A stretch of 64,000 bases of DNA, taken from NCBI GenBank assembly GCA_014647935.1, contig BMQD01000019.1, positions 62,001 through 126,000 of the forward strand. The letters are read 5' to 3'. Of the stretch, positions 9,253-18,181 are shown one piece after another. Under the pieces are notes generated by a model. The model was not told the origin of the DNA, searched no databases, and saw only the letters and a list, made by a program, of their open reading frames with translations. The stretch's first letter is position 1, and each line of letters opens with the position of its first letter. The stretch comes from Planomonospora parontospora (GTDB lineage: Bacteria; Actinomycetota; Actinomycetes; Streptosporangiales; Streptosporangiaceae). A program made the translations under genes and the position numbers.

Positions 9253-9467
9253 CGGCCGACGGCGTCGCAGAGGACCGCGACCAGCGCTATGCTGCTGCCG
9301 CGGACGACCCAGGGTGATCATCGGGGCACGGGTTCCCCCTGGTAGTCGGCTGCCCAAAAAGCCACCATTTTCCCTCCGGCAACGAGGGTCGCTGCAGCTC
9401 TCCCCTCCGTTCTTCACGATGGGCTGTTCCCGACGACGCTGGCAGGAGCAGAGGGGACGAACGGATC

Positions 9468-11009
9468 GTGGGAGCGGAGCCTGGGGTGCCCCCGGCGGCT
9501 CCGGACGCCCCGCGATCCGATGATCCCGGCCCTCGGGAGGAGACTCCGCCGTCCTCCGGCGGGTCCCGCGGGGCGGGGACCCGGTCGCGCTGGGACCTCA
9601 TCCGCATCTGCGCGGGTTCGATGTCCTCGACCGTGGGGTTCCGGACCCTCGGGGTCACCTACCCGCTGCTGGCCCTGTCCCTGACGAAGTCGCCGGTGCA
9701 CGTCGGCTGGGCCGGTTTCGCCCTGACCCTTCCGACCCTGCTCTTCTACGTCCCGGCGGGTCTCCTCGTCGACCGGATGACCGCACGCGCCGTCATGGCG
9801 GCCACCGAGGCGGCTCGCCTGCTGGCGGTGGCGAGCGTGTTCCTGGCCGTGCTCTTCGAGGGCGTCACCCTCCCCCACCTGCTGGCGGCGGCCTTCGTGG
9901 AGGGGACCTTCTGGGTCGTCTACTCGCTGGCGGAGACCGCTCTGATCCGATCCGCGGTACCCCGGGCGAGTCTCGTCGGCATGCTGGCCACGAGTGAGAC
10001 GAGCTCCCACGTCGCGGTGATGGCGGCCAGGCCCGTGGGAGGGTTCCTGTTCGGGCTCGGCCACTGCGTGCCGTTCGTGATGAACACGATCCTCTTCCTC
10101 GCCTCGCTCACCGCCGTTCTCACCCTGCCGGGCGGCGGGGAGCGCCATGTCCTGCGGACTGCGCCCCCCGGCGGTGGGAAGACGTCGTTCCTCCAGGAGA
10201 TGACGGCCGGCGTCGGGGAGCTCAGGAGCCATCGCTTCCTCCGCAACGCCATGGCGCTGACCACGGTCACGAACCTGATGATCAATATGTTGATCATCGT
10301 CTTCGTCGCCGGTTCGGTGACCCAATCCCCCCTGGAGGTCGGCCTGGTCCTCGCGGCCAGCGGCCTGGGCGGTGTGCTCGGGTCGGCTCTGGCGCCTCCG
10401 CTGCGGCGCCTGCTCCGGCATCCGCTGCTGGAGCCGCGCCTGGCGCCGCTCGGGCCTCCCCGGGAGATCCTGCTCTTCGCCCACATGTGGATATGGGCGT
10501 TCGCCCTCCTCATCCCGGTCGTGGGCGAGTCTCCCGGTTTCTTCGGCGCCGCGCTGTTCCTGATGGGGTGTGCCGGAGCGCTCAGCAACATGTCCGTCAG
10601 GGCCTTCGAGATCGATCGGGTCGCCGAGGGCAAGCTCGCCCGGGTGGTCAGCGTGCACCGGCTCACCACCCACGGGGCCGTGTGCCTGGCGGCGCCGCTC
10701 GGCGGGTTCCTCGTCTCCGCGGTGGGGGTGCCGGCGGCGACGAGGAGCCTGTTCCTCGTCATGTCCGGCATCACCCTGTCCGTGGCCGTTGCGGTCCCGC
10801 TCCGGAGGGTCCTCCGGAGCGGGACCCCCGCCGGTCCGCCCGTCTCCGGCCGGATCCGCCGACGGCCGGAGGACCTCGGCCCGCCCGTCCCGGAACCGGC
10901 CTGCCGCCGGTCAGACCTGTTCCGCCAGGCGGTCCGCCTCTGCGGTCAGGTGCGGAGGAAGCCGCGGAGCCACCGCGGTCTTCGCACGCCGAGCCAGACC
11001 GGCCGCTGA
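9468..11009 (+). CDS. MFS transporter
   Basis: 513 residues. A hydrophilic N-terminal 45 residues are followed by about eleven or twelve hydrophobic segments, with an MFS-like loop between helices 2 and 3 (LLVDRMTARAVMA) and a central cytoplasmic loop. The last 90 residues are hydrophilic and Arg/Pro-rich. The GTG start has GAGGGG eleven bases upstream. The final 99 bases overlap the 3' end of the convergent STAND gene, so the tail residues are read opposite another protein. It borders the left arm of the FxsABT locus and could export its product, but the right arm has no counterpart. Confidence 0.8.
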   Translation: MGAEPGVPPAAPDAPRSDDPGPREETPPSSGGSRGAGTRSRWDLIRICAGSMSSTVGFRTLGVTYPLLALSLTKSPVHVGWAGFALTLPTLLFYVPAGLLVDRMTARAVMAATEAARLLAVASVFLAVLFEGVTLPHLLAAAFVEGTFWVVYSLAETALIRSAVPRASLVGMLATSETSSHVAVMAARPVGGFLFGLGHCVPFVMNTILFLASLTAVLTLPGGGERHVLRTAPPGGGKTSFLQEMTAGVGELRSHRFLRNAMALTTVTNLMINMLIIVFVAGSVTQSPLEVGLVLAASGLGGVLGSALAPPLRRLLRHPLLEPRLAPLGPPREILLFAHMWIWAFALLIPVVGESPGFFGAALFLMGCAGALSNMSVRAFEIDRVAEGKLARVVSVHRLTTHGAVCLAAPLGGFLVSAVGVPAATRSLFLVMSGITLSVAVAVPLRRVLRSGTPAGPPVSGRIRRRPEDLGPPVPEPACRRSDLFRQAVRLCGQVRRKPRSHRGLRTPSQTGR

Positions 11010-12920
11010 GGGTGCGTCACCGGCCAGCTCCCTGACCCTGGCCGCGTACAGCAGGACGGGGCCGTGGTCGCCTGCTTCGGCCAGTACGGCCGTGATCTCC
11101 CGCTCCGCCTCGGCGGCCCGCCCTTCGGAGGCGAGCGCGAGGGCGTACGCCGCCCGGGTGGACGGCCACTGCAGCGGCCGGACCCGTTCGAGGTCGTGCA
11201 GGGCCTCCGCCGTCCGGCCGAGGTCGGCCAGGATCTCGCCCCGCGCCCGCAGCGCCTCCGCGGCGTCCCCCTCCCGGGCGAGGGCGTCGTTGAGGACGTC
11301 CCGCGCCGCGTCGGGGTGCCCGCCGTACCACAGGGCCCAGGCGAGTTCGGTCTGGATGGCGGTGTCGCCGGGGACGCGCCGGATCGCGGAGTACAGCTCC
11401 TGCACCGCGACCGCGGGCCGCCCCTGCGCCAGCCGGAGCCGCCCGATCCCGGCGAGCAGCCGGCCCACCGCGGTGGTCGCGCCCAGCGTCTCGAACAGGA
11501 CCGCGGCCGTGCGGTAGTGCGCGACCGCCTTCTCGAAGTCCTCACGCCGGTGCGCGACGTTGCCGAGGAAGGATTCGATCTCCGCGCGGAGCCACGTGTC
11601 GTCCCCGCACCTGCTCAGCGCCTCCTCCGCCTGTTTCGCGGCCAGTCCGAACTCGCCGTCGCGGAAGGCGAGCTCGGCGGCGCGCAGGTACTCGTCCGGG
11701 GTGGCCCGGCTCTCGACCGGCTCGGCGGCGCGGCCGTGCTGGAGGATGGGCTGGATGAGCCGCTCGTGCGAGAGCTCGCACCAGCGCGCGCCCGCCCGGA
11801 GGTCCTCCCGCAGGATGTGGCGCTCCACCAGCGCCCTGACCACGCGGTTCGGCTCCCCTGCCGTGAGGGTCTCGCCCTGGTAGACGATCTCGCGCTTGCC
11901 CTGCTCCGTGATGAAGTTGCGGTGCAGCCAGGTCCGCAGGCGATCGGTGTCCCCGTCGAGGTGATCGCGGGACACCTCGGCGATCATCCGTTCGAAGAAG
12001 CCGGTGAGCGACCGGTCGGCGTCGGCGAAGCGGCGCACGTGCTCGGCGGTGATGACCCGCACGTCGGCGGGGAGGGAGCGCCACATGGTGGAGCAGACGA
12101 CCTGGAGCTGGACCGGCTCGACCACCTTCGCGTCGGCCACGACCTCCTCCCCGAGCGCCTTTCCCACCCGGATCCTGCGCAGGTCCTCCACCAGCCCTTC
12201 GGCGGCTCCCGGGGCGAAGGACCGGCCGGTGCCCTCCAGCGGACCCTCCGTCGCCCGCACCGCAGCGGCCGTGTCGAGCGCGGCCAGGGGGAACCGGCCC
12301 CGGGGCATGCCTGCCAGTTTGGGCTCGTGGGGAAGGATCGCCGCCAGGTAGTCCTCGCGGATCGACACGAGCAGGCGCAGGTGCGGATCCGCGTCCAGTG
12401 CCTCCACGAGCTGGTCGATGAACCATTCCCGGTACGGCTGGCGGTGGGCGAGGTCGCCGAACAGCTCCTCCGCCTGGTCGATCGCCGCCAGGGTCAGCAC
12501 GGGATCTCCGTACGGATCCTGGCGCGGCGGTCTGCGCCGCAGGAACCCGCGGAGCGTCAGGCCGGCCAGCCTGGTGGGCGTCTCCTCCGGCGACCAGGAC
12601 GACAGCAGGGCGAAGACGTGCGGGTTGTGCTGCGAGAGCGCGGCCGAGGGGAAGGGGGAGCCGTGCGACACGCGGCCGATCGGCAGGATGTCGACCGTGG
12701 TCGGATCCATCAGCGGGAGCACGCCTGCCTGGATGAGCGAGGTCTTGCCCACCCCCGAAGGGCCGTAGAGGATGGTCAGCCTGTTGGCCTGCCAGAGGTC
12801 CGCGATCTCGTGCGACTCCCTGGCCCGCCCGAAGAAGCGGGCGCTGTCCTCCCGCCGGAACGCCCGCAGCCCGACGTACGGTTCGGCCGCCGGCGCCGGG
12901 CGGGCATCGTTCGGGTTCAC
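10911..12920 (-). CDS. STAND NTPase with C-terminal TPR array (left arm)
   Basis: 669 residues. The N-terminal PYVGLRAFRREDSARFFGR block is the entry signature of nSTAND1-type NTPases; Walker A GPSGVGKTS is at 53-61 and Walker B AIDQAEEL around Asp148. A winged-helix-like segment follows (VEPVQLQVVCSTMW, then FITEQGKREIVYQGE). Residues from about 420 are TPR-like helix pairs. STAND proteins are ATP-driven switches that oligomerise on sensing a trigger. The ATG overlaps the SIR2 stop as ATGA, so the two are translationally coupled. A full paralogue is in the right arm. Its 3' end overlaps the MFS gene. Confidence 0.88.
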   Translation of the reverse strand: MNPNDARPAPAAEPYVGLRAFRREDSARFFGRARESHEIADLWQANRLTILYGPSGVGKTSLIQAGVLPLMDPTTVDILPIGRVSHGSPFPSAALSQHNPHVFALLSSWSPEETPTRLAGLTLRGFLRRRPPRQDPYGDPVLTLAAIDQAEELFGDLAHRQPYREWFIDQLVEALDADPHLRLLVSIREDYLAAILPHEPKLAGMPRGRFPLAALDTAAAVRATEGPLEGTGRSFAPGAAEGLVEDLRRIRVGKALGEEVVADAKVVEPVQLQVVCSTMWRSLPADVRVITAEHVRRFADADRSLTGFFERMIAEVSRDHLDGDTDRLRTWLHRNFITEQGKREIVYQGETLTAGEPNRVVRALVERHILREDLRAGARWCELSHERLIQPILQHGRAAEPVESRATPDEYLRAAELAFRDGEFGLAAKQAEEALSRCGDDTWLRAEIESFLGNVAHRREDFEKAVAHYRTAAVLFETLGATTAVGRLLAGIGRLRLAQGRPAVAVQELYSAIRRVPGDTAIQTELAWALWYGGHPDAARDVLNDALAREGDAAEALRARGEILADLGRTAEALHDLERVRPLQWPSTRAAYALALASEGRAAEAEREITAVLAEAGDHGPVLLYAARVRELAGDAPSAAGLARRAKTAVAPRLPPHLTAEADRLAEQV

Positions 12921-13816
12921 GGCATCGACCCCATCCGCCGCCGCAGCTCCATGCAGAACTCCTCGGCGGTCCCCCAGAAGATGGAGATCCGCCAGTCCTC
13001 GTAGTATCGGGCCAGTTGCCGCTGCACGTCCTTCACGTCCGCCTTGCTGGTGTCGAGCGAGGGGGCGAGCTGCACGCTGATGTGCCTGCGCCGGTTGATG
13101 CCGGGAACCGCCCTCAGCAGCCCGCGGAACAGGACGCGGAACGTCCAGTCCTGCAGGCTGTAGCCGATGAACAGCAGGGGCCGCCGGGTCAGCGCCGCGA
13201 GGATCGAGGTGGGCAGCATCCGCTGGCTGCCCGCGACGCCCTCAGCCGCGAGGCTGGTGAGGAACTCCAGGTAGTCGTCCTCGGCCAGCACGATCGACGT
13301 CGGGTCCTGCAGGTTTCCGTGAAGGTGGTAGATGAGCGGCGTGTCCGGCTGGGGGTTCCACCCGGCCTCGTTGCTGAACAGCTTCTCGGCGTAGGCGATG
13401 TCCTTGTTCCACGGGCAGACGGCCACGTTCGGGCGTTTCCCCACCGCTTTAAGAGAGCGGAAGATGAAATCGTCGTAGTTGGTCGTCAAATATACCGGGA
13501 GGGGGAACTCCGCCAGCAGCCCGTGGGGTTCCAGCGGATGCAGGAAATCCGGGGGATCCGCCGCGTCCAGCTCGTCGCAGACCAGTCTCTTGACATGCAC
13601 GGCGTCGCCGTATTTGATCGCCCCGAACTGCGCCACCCGGGGGAGGTCGTGGTCGTCTCCGTAGGGATATCCCCAGCGGCGCGCCATTTCCCGGCTGAGC
13701 GCCGTTCCCGTCGGCAGGGTCCCCACGCACGCCCCCGAACCCAGGAACGGCGTGCAGTCCCCGCTTCTCAGCTGGTAGATCAGGCGCTCCCATTCGGCGT
13801 CACCCATGTCGTACAC
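12917..13816 (-). CDS. SIR2-like domain protein (left arm)
   Basis: 299 residues from GTG 13816, which has GAGGTGG upstream; ATG 13807 aligns with the right-arm start. The SIR2_2 fold motifs are all visible: the glycine loop FLGSGACVGTLPTG at 25-37, TTNYDDF at 111-117 (Asn113 equals the Sir2 TQN asparagine) and HLHG at 164-167 (catalytic His). A C-terminal FIGYSLQDWTFRVLFRGL matches the SIR2-like family. Related domains in bacterial defence hydrolyse NAD+. The key residues are intact, so activity is plausible but inferred. It lies between FxsA and the STAND gene, coupled to the latter. Confidence 0.9.
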   Translation of the reverse strand: MYDMGDAEWERLIYQLRSGDCTPFLGSGACVGTLPTGTALSREMARRWGYPYGDDHDLPRVAQFGAIKYGDAVHVKRLVCDELDAADPPDFLHPLEPHGLLAEFPLPVYLTTNYDDFIFRSLKAVGKRPNVAVCPWNKDIAYAEKLFSNEAGWNPQPDTPLIYHLHGNLQDPTSIVLAEDDYLEFLTSLAAEGVAGSQRMLPTSILAALTRRPLLFIGYSLQDWTFRVLFRGLLRAVPGINRRRHISVQLAPSLDTSKADVKDVQRQLARYYEDWRISIFWGTAEEFCMELRRRMGSMP

Positions 13817-13904
13817 GCACGGCACCACCTCGTCGACCGCCGGCCCGGCGGATCACGGGCCGATGCCGTACGACTCTATTGGCCCGGTCAATGCCCGGCA
13901 GGGG

Positions 13905-14093
13905 TCATGCCGCTCCGGACTGGGCCTTGATGGAGGCCGAGAATCCCGCCAGCGGAGGCCGGTCGTCCAGGAGGAGCGACCGCAGCATCCTGTTCAGGCC
14001 GTCGTTTCCGATTCCCCGGACGTCTTCCAGGGAAATTCCGTCGAGATCGATGAGAACCGCCGCGGCTTCGGAGCCCGCCTCGCCCTCGCGCAT
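13905..14093 (-). CDS. fxsA: FxsA-like RiPP precursor with variant C terminus
   Basis: 62 residues starting at ATG 14093 behind a strong GGAGGAG. The middle block LIDLDGISLEDVRGIG and the tail PLAGFSASI align with the right-arm precursor (LIDVSGLDLHDLDEMG, PVAGFQSSI). Canonical FxSxx-COOH peptides end in Phe-x-Ser-x-x; here position 3 is Ala and seven more residues (KAQSGAA) follow. FxsB enzymes of this type join the Phe ring to the beta carbon of the third residue, which Ala also has. This copy may still be modified, may be degenerate, or may have lost its stop: AAG after FSASI is one change from TAG. Confidence 0.85.
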   Translation of the reverse strand: MREGEAGSEAAAVLIDLDGISLEDVRGIGNDGLNRMLRSLLLDDRPPLAGFSASIKAQSGAA

Positions 14094-14280
14094 AAGCACT
14101 CCTCCACTTTCCCGGTCCATCCCGGAGTTACGGCCGGCCCGGAAACAGCGCGGCCGCCCTGCCCTCCGATCGCCCGGGACCTTGATACCGGTGTTCAAAT
14201 CATTCTGGGATACCCCACCCCGTGAATCAACCTTTAGGATGACCACAGGATTGTTTCGGCTCACAGGGTGGAGGCCTCAG

Positions 14281-16839
14281 GTGGCGGAGCTTTCTCACAC
14301 GGTGAACGCGGTGCCCGAGCGATCGCCTGAGGTCTGGGAGAAGGTGCCGCCGCGCAACAGGAACTTCACCGGCCGCGAGGAGCTCCTCACCCGGCTACGC
14401 CGGGGCATCAGCACCGTGACCGCCGTCGTCCCCCAGCCTCAGGCGCTCCAGGGCCTGGGCGGCGTCGGCAAGACCCATCTGGCCATCGAGTACGCCTGGC
14501 GCTACCGGTCCCACTACGACCTGGTCTGGTGGATCCCCGCCGACCAGCGCGTCCTGGTGCCGTCGGCGCTGGCCATGATGGCGCCCCACCTCGGCCTGCC
14601 CAGCGCCGCGACCACCGGTGTCGAGGAGGCGGCCGAGGCGGTGCGCCGGGCGCTGCAGAGCGGCGAGCCGTACCGCCGCTGGCTGCTGATCTTCGACAAC
14701 GCCGAGGACCCCGCCAGGATCGAGGAGTTCATCCCGCTCGGGCCCGGGCACGTGCTGATCACTTCGCGCAACCCCGACTGGGAGGACCGTTTCGAGACGC
14801 TCCAGGTCGACGTGTTCGAGCGCGAGGAGAGCGTGGAGTTCCTCCGCAGGCGGCTGCGGCGGGAGATCTCGGACCAGGACGCCTCCCGGCTCGCGGAGAA
14901 GCTCGGCGACCTGCCGCTCGCGCTGGAGCAGGCCGGGGCGCTCCAGTACGAGACCGGCATGTCGGTCGACGAGTACATCGAGCAGCTCGAGGAGCAGGCC
15001 GGCCGGCTGCTCGGCGCGAACAAGGCGTCGGGCTACCCCCTGTCGATGACGGCCGCCTGGCAGGTCTCGGTCTCCATGCTGCAGGACCGGCTCCCCGAGG
15101 CGGTCAGGATCCTGCGGTGCTGCGCGTTCTTCGGCCCCGAGCCCATCCCCCGTGACATCTTCCGCCGGGGCGGCAGGACCATCGGCCGCGGCACCGGGGA
15201 GAAGGCCGATCCGCTGCTGAGCGCGATCCTGTCCGACCCCATCATGCTGACCAAGGCCCTGAGCGAGCTGCGGCGTTTCGCCCTCGCCAGGATCGAGCCC
15301 GAGACACGCACCATCCAGGTCCACCGCCTCGTTCAGGCGCTCCTGCGCGACGGCCTGTCCGGTGAGGAGCAGCGGACGGCGCGGCGGGAGGTCCACCTGC
15401 TGCTGGCCGGCGGCGCACCGGCCGATCCGGACGACAGCGCGAGATGGCGCCTGTTCGAGGAACTGGTGGGCCACGTCGCCCCTTCGGAGCTCGCCGAGAG
15501 CACCGAGCCCGTCGTGCGCAGGTTCGCCCTGAACATCGTCCGCTACCTGTACCAGGCGGGCAACTACCAGTCGGCCCTCACCTTCTCGGAGGACTTCATC
15601 GGCAGGTGGTCCGAGAACAGCGGGCCCCGGCACCCGGACGTGCTGGTCGCGCGCAAGCACCTGGGCAACGTGCTGCGCGGGCTCGGCCGGTACGCCGAGG
15701 ACTACGAGCTCGGCAGGGAGACCCTGGAGCTCATGCGCGAGGTCCTCGGGCCGCAGCATCCGGAGACACTGTCGATGACCAACACCTTCGGCGCCGCCCT
15801 GCGCGCCCGGGGGGAGTTCATGAGGGCCCGCGAGCTCGACGAGGAGTCCCGGCAGGCCCACGAGCAGGCCTTGGGGCCGGCCCACCCGTCCACTCTGCGC
15901 GTGATGAACAACCTCGCCCTCGACTACGGCCTCACCAGCGACTACATGCTCGCTCGGAGGCTGCAGCAGGAGACCTACCTGGAGCAGAGCGACGCTACCC
16001 AGGGGATCAGCAAGTCCTCCCTCCTGCTGTCGTGGAACGGCCTGGCCCGCGTCGTGCGGCTCTGCGGAGACTACGCCGAGGCGTGCGACCTGGGTGACGA
16101 GGCGCACGCCTACGGGGTGCAGGAACTGGGCCCCGACCATCCCGTCACCCTGCTCACCGCCAAGGACCTGTCCATCGCCCGGCGCCGGGCCGGCGACCTC
16201 GCCGAGGCGCTGGACATGGCGCGCGACGCGCACGCGCGGTTCCAGCGGCTCTTCGGCGACGAGCACCCCGACACCATGGCCGCGGCGGTCAACCTCTCCA
16301 ACGTCCTGCGCACGACCGGTGAGCTCGACGAGGCGTTCGCCGTCGCGCATGAGACCGTGCTCCGCTATCCCCGGGTCTACGGCGAGGACCACCCGTACAC
16401 CCAGGCCTGCCGGAGCAACCTCGCGATCCTGTACCGGCTGCGCGGGGACGCCGAGACCGCCCGGGCCGTCGACGAGGCGGCCCTGGAGAGGCTGACCGCC
16501 ACGGTCGGCCGGACGCACAACTACTCACTGGCCTGCGCCGTCAACCTCGCGACGGACCTCGCGCTGCTGGGTGAGACCGCCGGGGCGCGGGAGCTCGGTG
16601 AGGACACCCTCGGACGACTCCACGCGCTCTTCGGCGAGGAGCACTACCTCTCGCTGCTGTGCGCCGCCAACCTCTCGCTCGACCTGCGGGCCGCCGGCGC
16701 GGAGAAGGAGGCGGAGCGGCTCCGGACCGAGACCCTGGAGCGCTACGAGCACAGCCCGCTGTCGTCGGTCCAGCCCGACATCCTGGCGGCGGTCGCCGGC
16801 CTGCGCATCGACACCGACTTCGACCCGCCGCCGATCTGA
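14281..16839 (+). CDS. fxsT: FxsT: NB-ARC/TPR protein of the FxSxx-COOH system (left arm)
   Basis: 852 residues from GTG 14281, six bases after GGAGG; an upstream ATG at 14239 is less likely and this start matches the right-arm copy in length. The N terminus has the family landmark VPPRNRNFTGREELL. Walker A GLGGVGKT is at 58-65, Walker B WLLIFDNAED near 140, and GPGHVLITSRN is the sensor strand: an NB-ARC ATPase. A winged-helix part includes IQVHRLVQALLRD, and from about residue 400 come kinesin-light-chain-like TPR repeats with LGxxHPxTL turns. FxsT genes accompany FxsA/FxsB; the role is presumably sensing or signalling. It converges on the HExxH gene. Confidence 0.93.
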   Translation: MAELSHTVNAVPERSPEVWEKVPPRNRNFTGREELLTRLRRGISTVTAVVPQPQALQGLGGVGKTHLAIEYAWRYRSHYDLVWWIPADQRVLVPSALAMMAPHLGLPSAATTGVEEAAEAVRRALQSGEPYRRWLLIFDNAEDPARIEEFIPLGPGHVLITSRNPDWEDRFETLQVDVFEREESVEFLRRRLRREISDQDASRLAEKLGDLPLALEQAGALQYETGMSVDEYIEQLEEQAGRLLGANKASGYPLSMTAAWQVSVSMLQDRLPEAVRILRCCAFFGPEPIPRDIFRRGGRTIGRGTGEKADPLLSAILSDPIMLTKALSELRRFALARIEPETRTIQVHRLVQALLRDGLSGEEQRTARREVHLLLAGGAPADPDDSARWRLFEELVGHVAPSELAESTEPVVRRFALNIVRYLYQAGNYQSALTFSEDFIGRWSENSGPRHPDVLVARKHLGNVLRGLGRYAEDYELGRETLELMREVLGPQHPETLSMTNTFGAALRARGEFMRARELDEESRQAHEQALGPAHPSTLRVMNNLALDYGLTSDYMLARRLQQETYLEQSDATQGISKSSLLLSWNGLARVVRLCGDYAEACDLGDEAHAYGVQELGPDHPVTLLTAKDLSIARRRAGDLAEALDMARDAHARFQRLFGDEHPDTMAAAVNLSNVLRTTGELDEAFAVAHETVLRYPRVYGEDHPYTQACRSNLAILYRLRGDAETARAVDEAALERLTATVGRTHNYSLACAVNLATDLALLGETAGARELGEDTLGRLHALFGEEHYLSLLCAANLSLDLRAAGAEKEAERLRTETLERYEHSPLSSVQPDILAAVAGLRIDTDFDPPPI

Positions 16840-16852
16840 CCGGGCACCGCGG

Positions 16853-18181
16853 TCAGGTGTTCCGCCTGGTCCACTCCTCGCGGTGCCGGTCGGCCTCGCG
16901 GTGCGCCTGCGCCGCCGCCGCGGGGTCCACCGGTTGGGCGAGGAGCCGCTCCAGCGTTCCCCTCATCACGGCGACGAACTCCTGCCCCTGCTCGGTCAGG
17001 CACCCGCTGGCTTGGAGCGTGCCGGTGACGAGGTGGGCGCCCTCCCGCCAGCGCGCGAACTCCACCTGGGCCCGGAAGCCCGCCTCCCCGCTCTCGAACC
17101 GCCGCTGCCGCTGCCAGAACCCCGCCACGCCGAGGTAGGCGTAGGCGCCCTGCAGCAGCCCGTAGACCGGCCGCGGGTCGGGCCGCCAGGGCGCGTAGTG
17201 GCGCTGCCCGTCGTCCGGCAGCGTGAGGTCGACCATGTCGGTCAGGGCGGTCAGCTTGGCGTGCTGGACCTCGTGGGCGAAGGTCTCCGCGAATCCGAGC
17301 CCGTGGCGGGGCTCCGAGAGCGCCATCGTCCCGAACGTCTCCCGGGACGTCGCGCTGTTCTGGCCGGAGGCGGGCGCCTGGATCGGGGTGAGGACGCGGG
17401 TCGCGGCGGCGACCTCCTCGGCGACGGTGCCGTGGTGGGCCGTCAGGATGCGCCAGGCGTCCCGCAGGCACGACTGCCACCAGCGGCGCCGCTCCGCGCT
17501 CAGCCTCGGCTCGACGACGTCGGCCACCGCCCACCGGTACGGGTCCAGGTCGTCGACGACCAGGCTGAGTCCCGGCCGCACCGCCAGCCGGTGCAGCGCC
17601 TGCCAGCCCGGTCCGTCCCGGAGGGGGTCGGCCCGGACCGTGAACCGGCCGAAGCGGAGTTCGGCTCCGTCGCCGTCCCCGGTGCCGCCGGTACCGGTGC
17701 CGTCCGGCCGCACGGCGACGTCGGCCACCTCCCCGAGCCCGGCGGGCAGGGTGAGCAGGCCCAGGGACGGCAGCATGACGTCCCTGCCCGCGACGGGAAG
17801 CCGGAGCTCGCACGCGGTCTGCGATCCGATCGCGGCCGACAGCGCCAGCGCGCCCAGCCTCCCGGGATCCTCCTCACCGGTCCGCCGGCTCAGCGACCGG
17901 TAGGTCCGCCACGCCCACGCCCCCGCCGCCGGGTGGAGCAGCACCCGCCCGACCCGGTCCGCCGCGCGGTTCTCCATGTCCGACAGGAGCCCGTAGGCCT
18001 CGGCCGCCAGTTCGGCATGGGGGTGCCGGGCCGCCGCCGCCTCCTCGACGACCCCGCGCAGCAGCAGCAGGTTCTTCAGGCGCTGCGCCGCCGCCAGTTC
18101 GCGCACGGCTGCGGCCCCGCCCCCTCCCGCCGCCAGTTCCGCCAGGGCCGTCCCGGAGAGCGGCCGGGTGAAGAGTCTCAT
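16853..18181 (-). CDS. fxsB: HExxH-motif protein, separate FxsB C-terminal half (left arm)
   Basis: 442 residues, homologous over its length to residues 413-847 of the right-arm fused FxsB. The zinc-type motif HEVQH is at about 303-307 in the context FAHEVQHAKLTAL, so this copy keeps the metallopeptidase residues that the FxsB family name calls inactivated. Conserved surroundings include DDLDPYRW, SATSRETFG and YGLLQGAYAYLGVAGFWQRQ. The ATG overlaps the radical SAM stop as ATGA, giving translational coupling. It may trim or hold the FxsA peptide; this is inference from the motif and context. Confidence 0.88.
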   Translation of the reverse strand: MRLFTRPLSGTALAELAAGGGGAAAVRELAAAQRLKNLLLLRGVVEEAAAARHPHAELAAEAYGLLSDMENRAADRVGRVLLHPAAGAWAWRTYRSLSRRTGEEDPGRLGALALSAAIGSQTACELRLPVAGRDVMLPSLGLLTLPAGLGEVADVAVRPDGTGTGGTGDGDGAELRFGRFTVRADPLRDGPGWQALHRLAVRPGLSLVVDDLDPYRWAVADVVEPRLSAERRRWWQSCLRDAWRILTAHHGTVAEEVAAATRVLTPIQAPASGQNSATSRETFGTMALSEPRHGLGFAETFAHEVQHAKLTALTDMVDLTLPDDGQRHYAPWRPDPRPVYGLLQGAYAYLGVAGFWQRQRRFESGEAGFRAQVEFARWREGAHLVTGTLQASGCLTEQGQEFVAVMRGTLERLLAQPVDPAAAAQAHREADRHREEWTRRNT

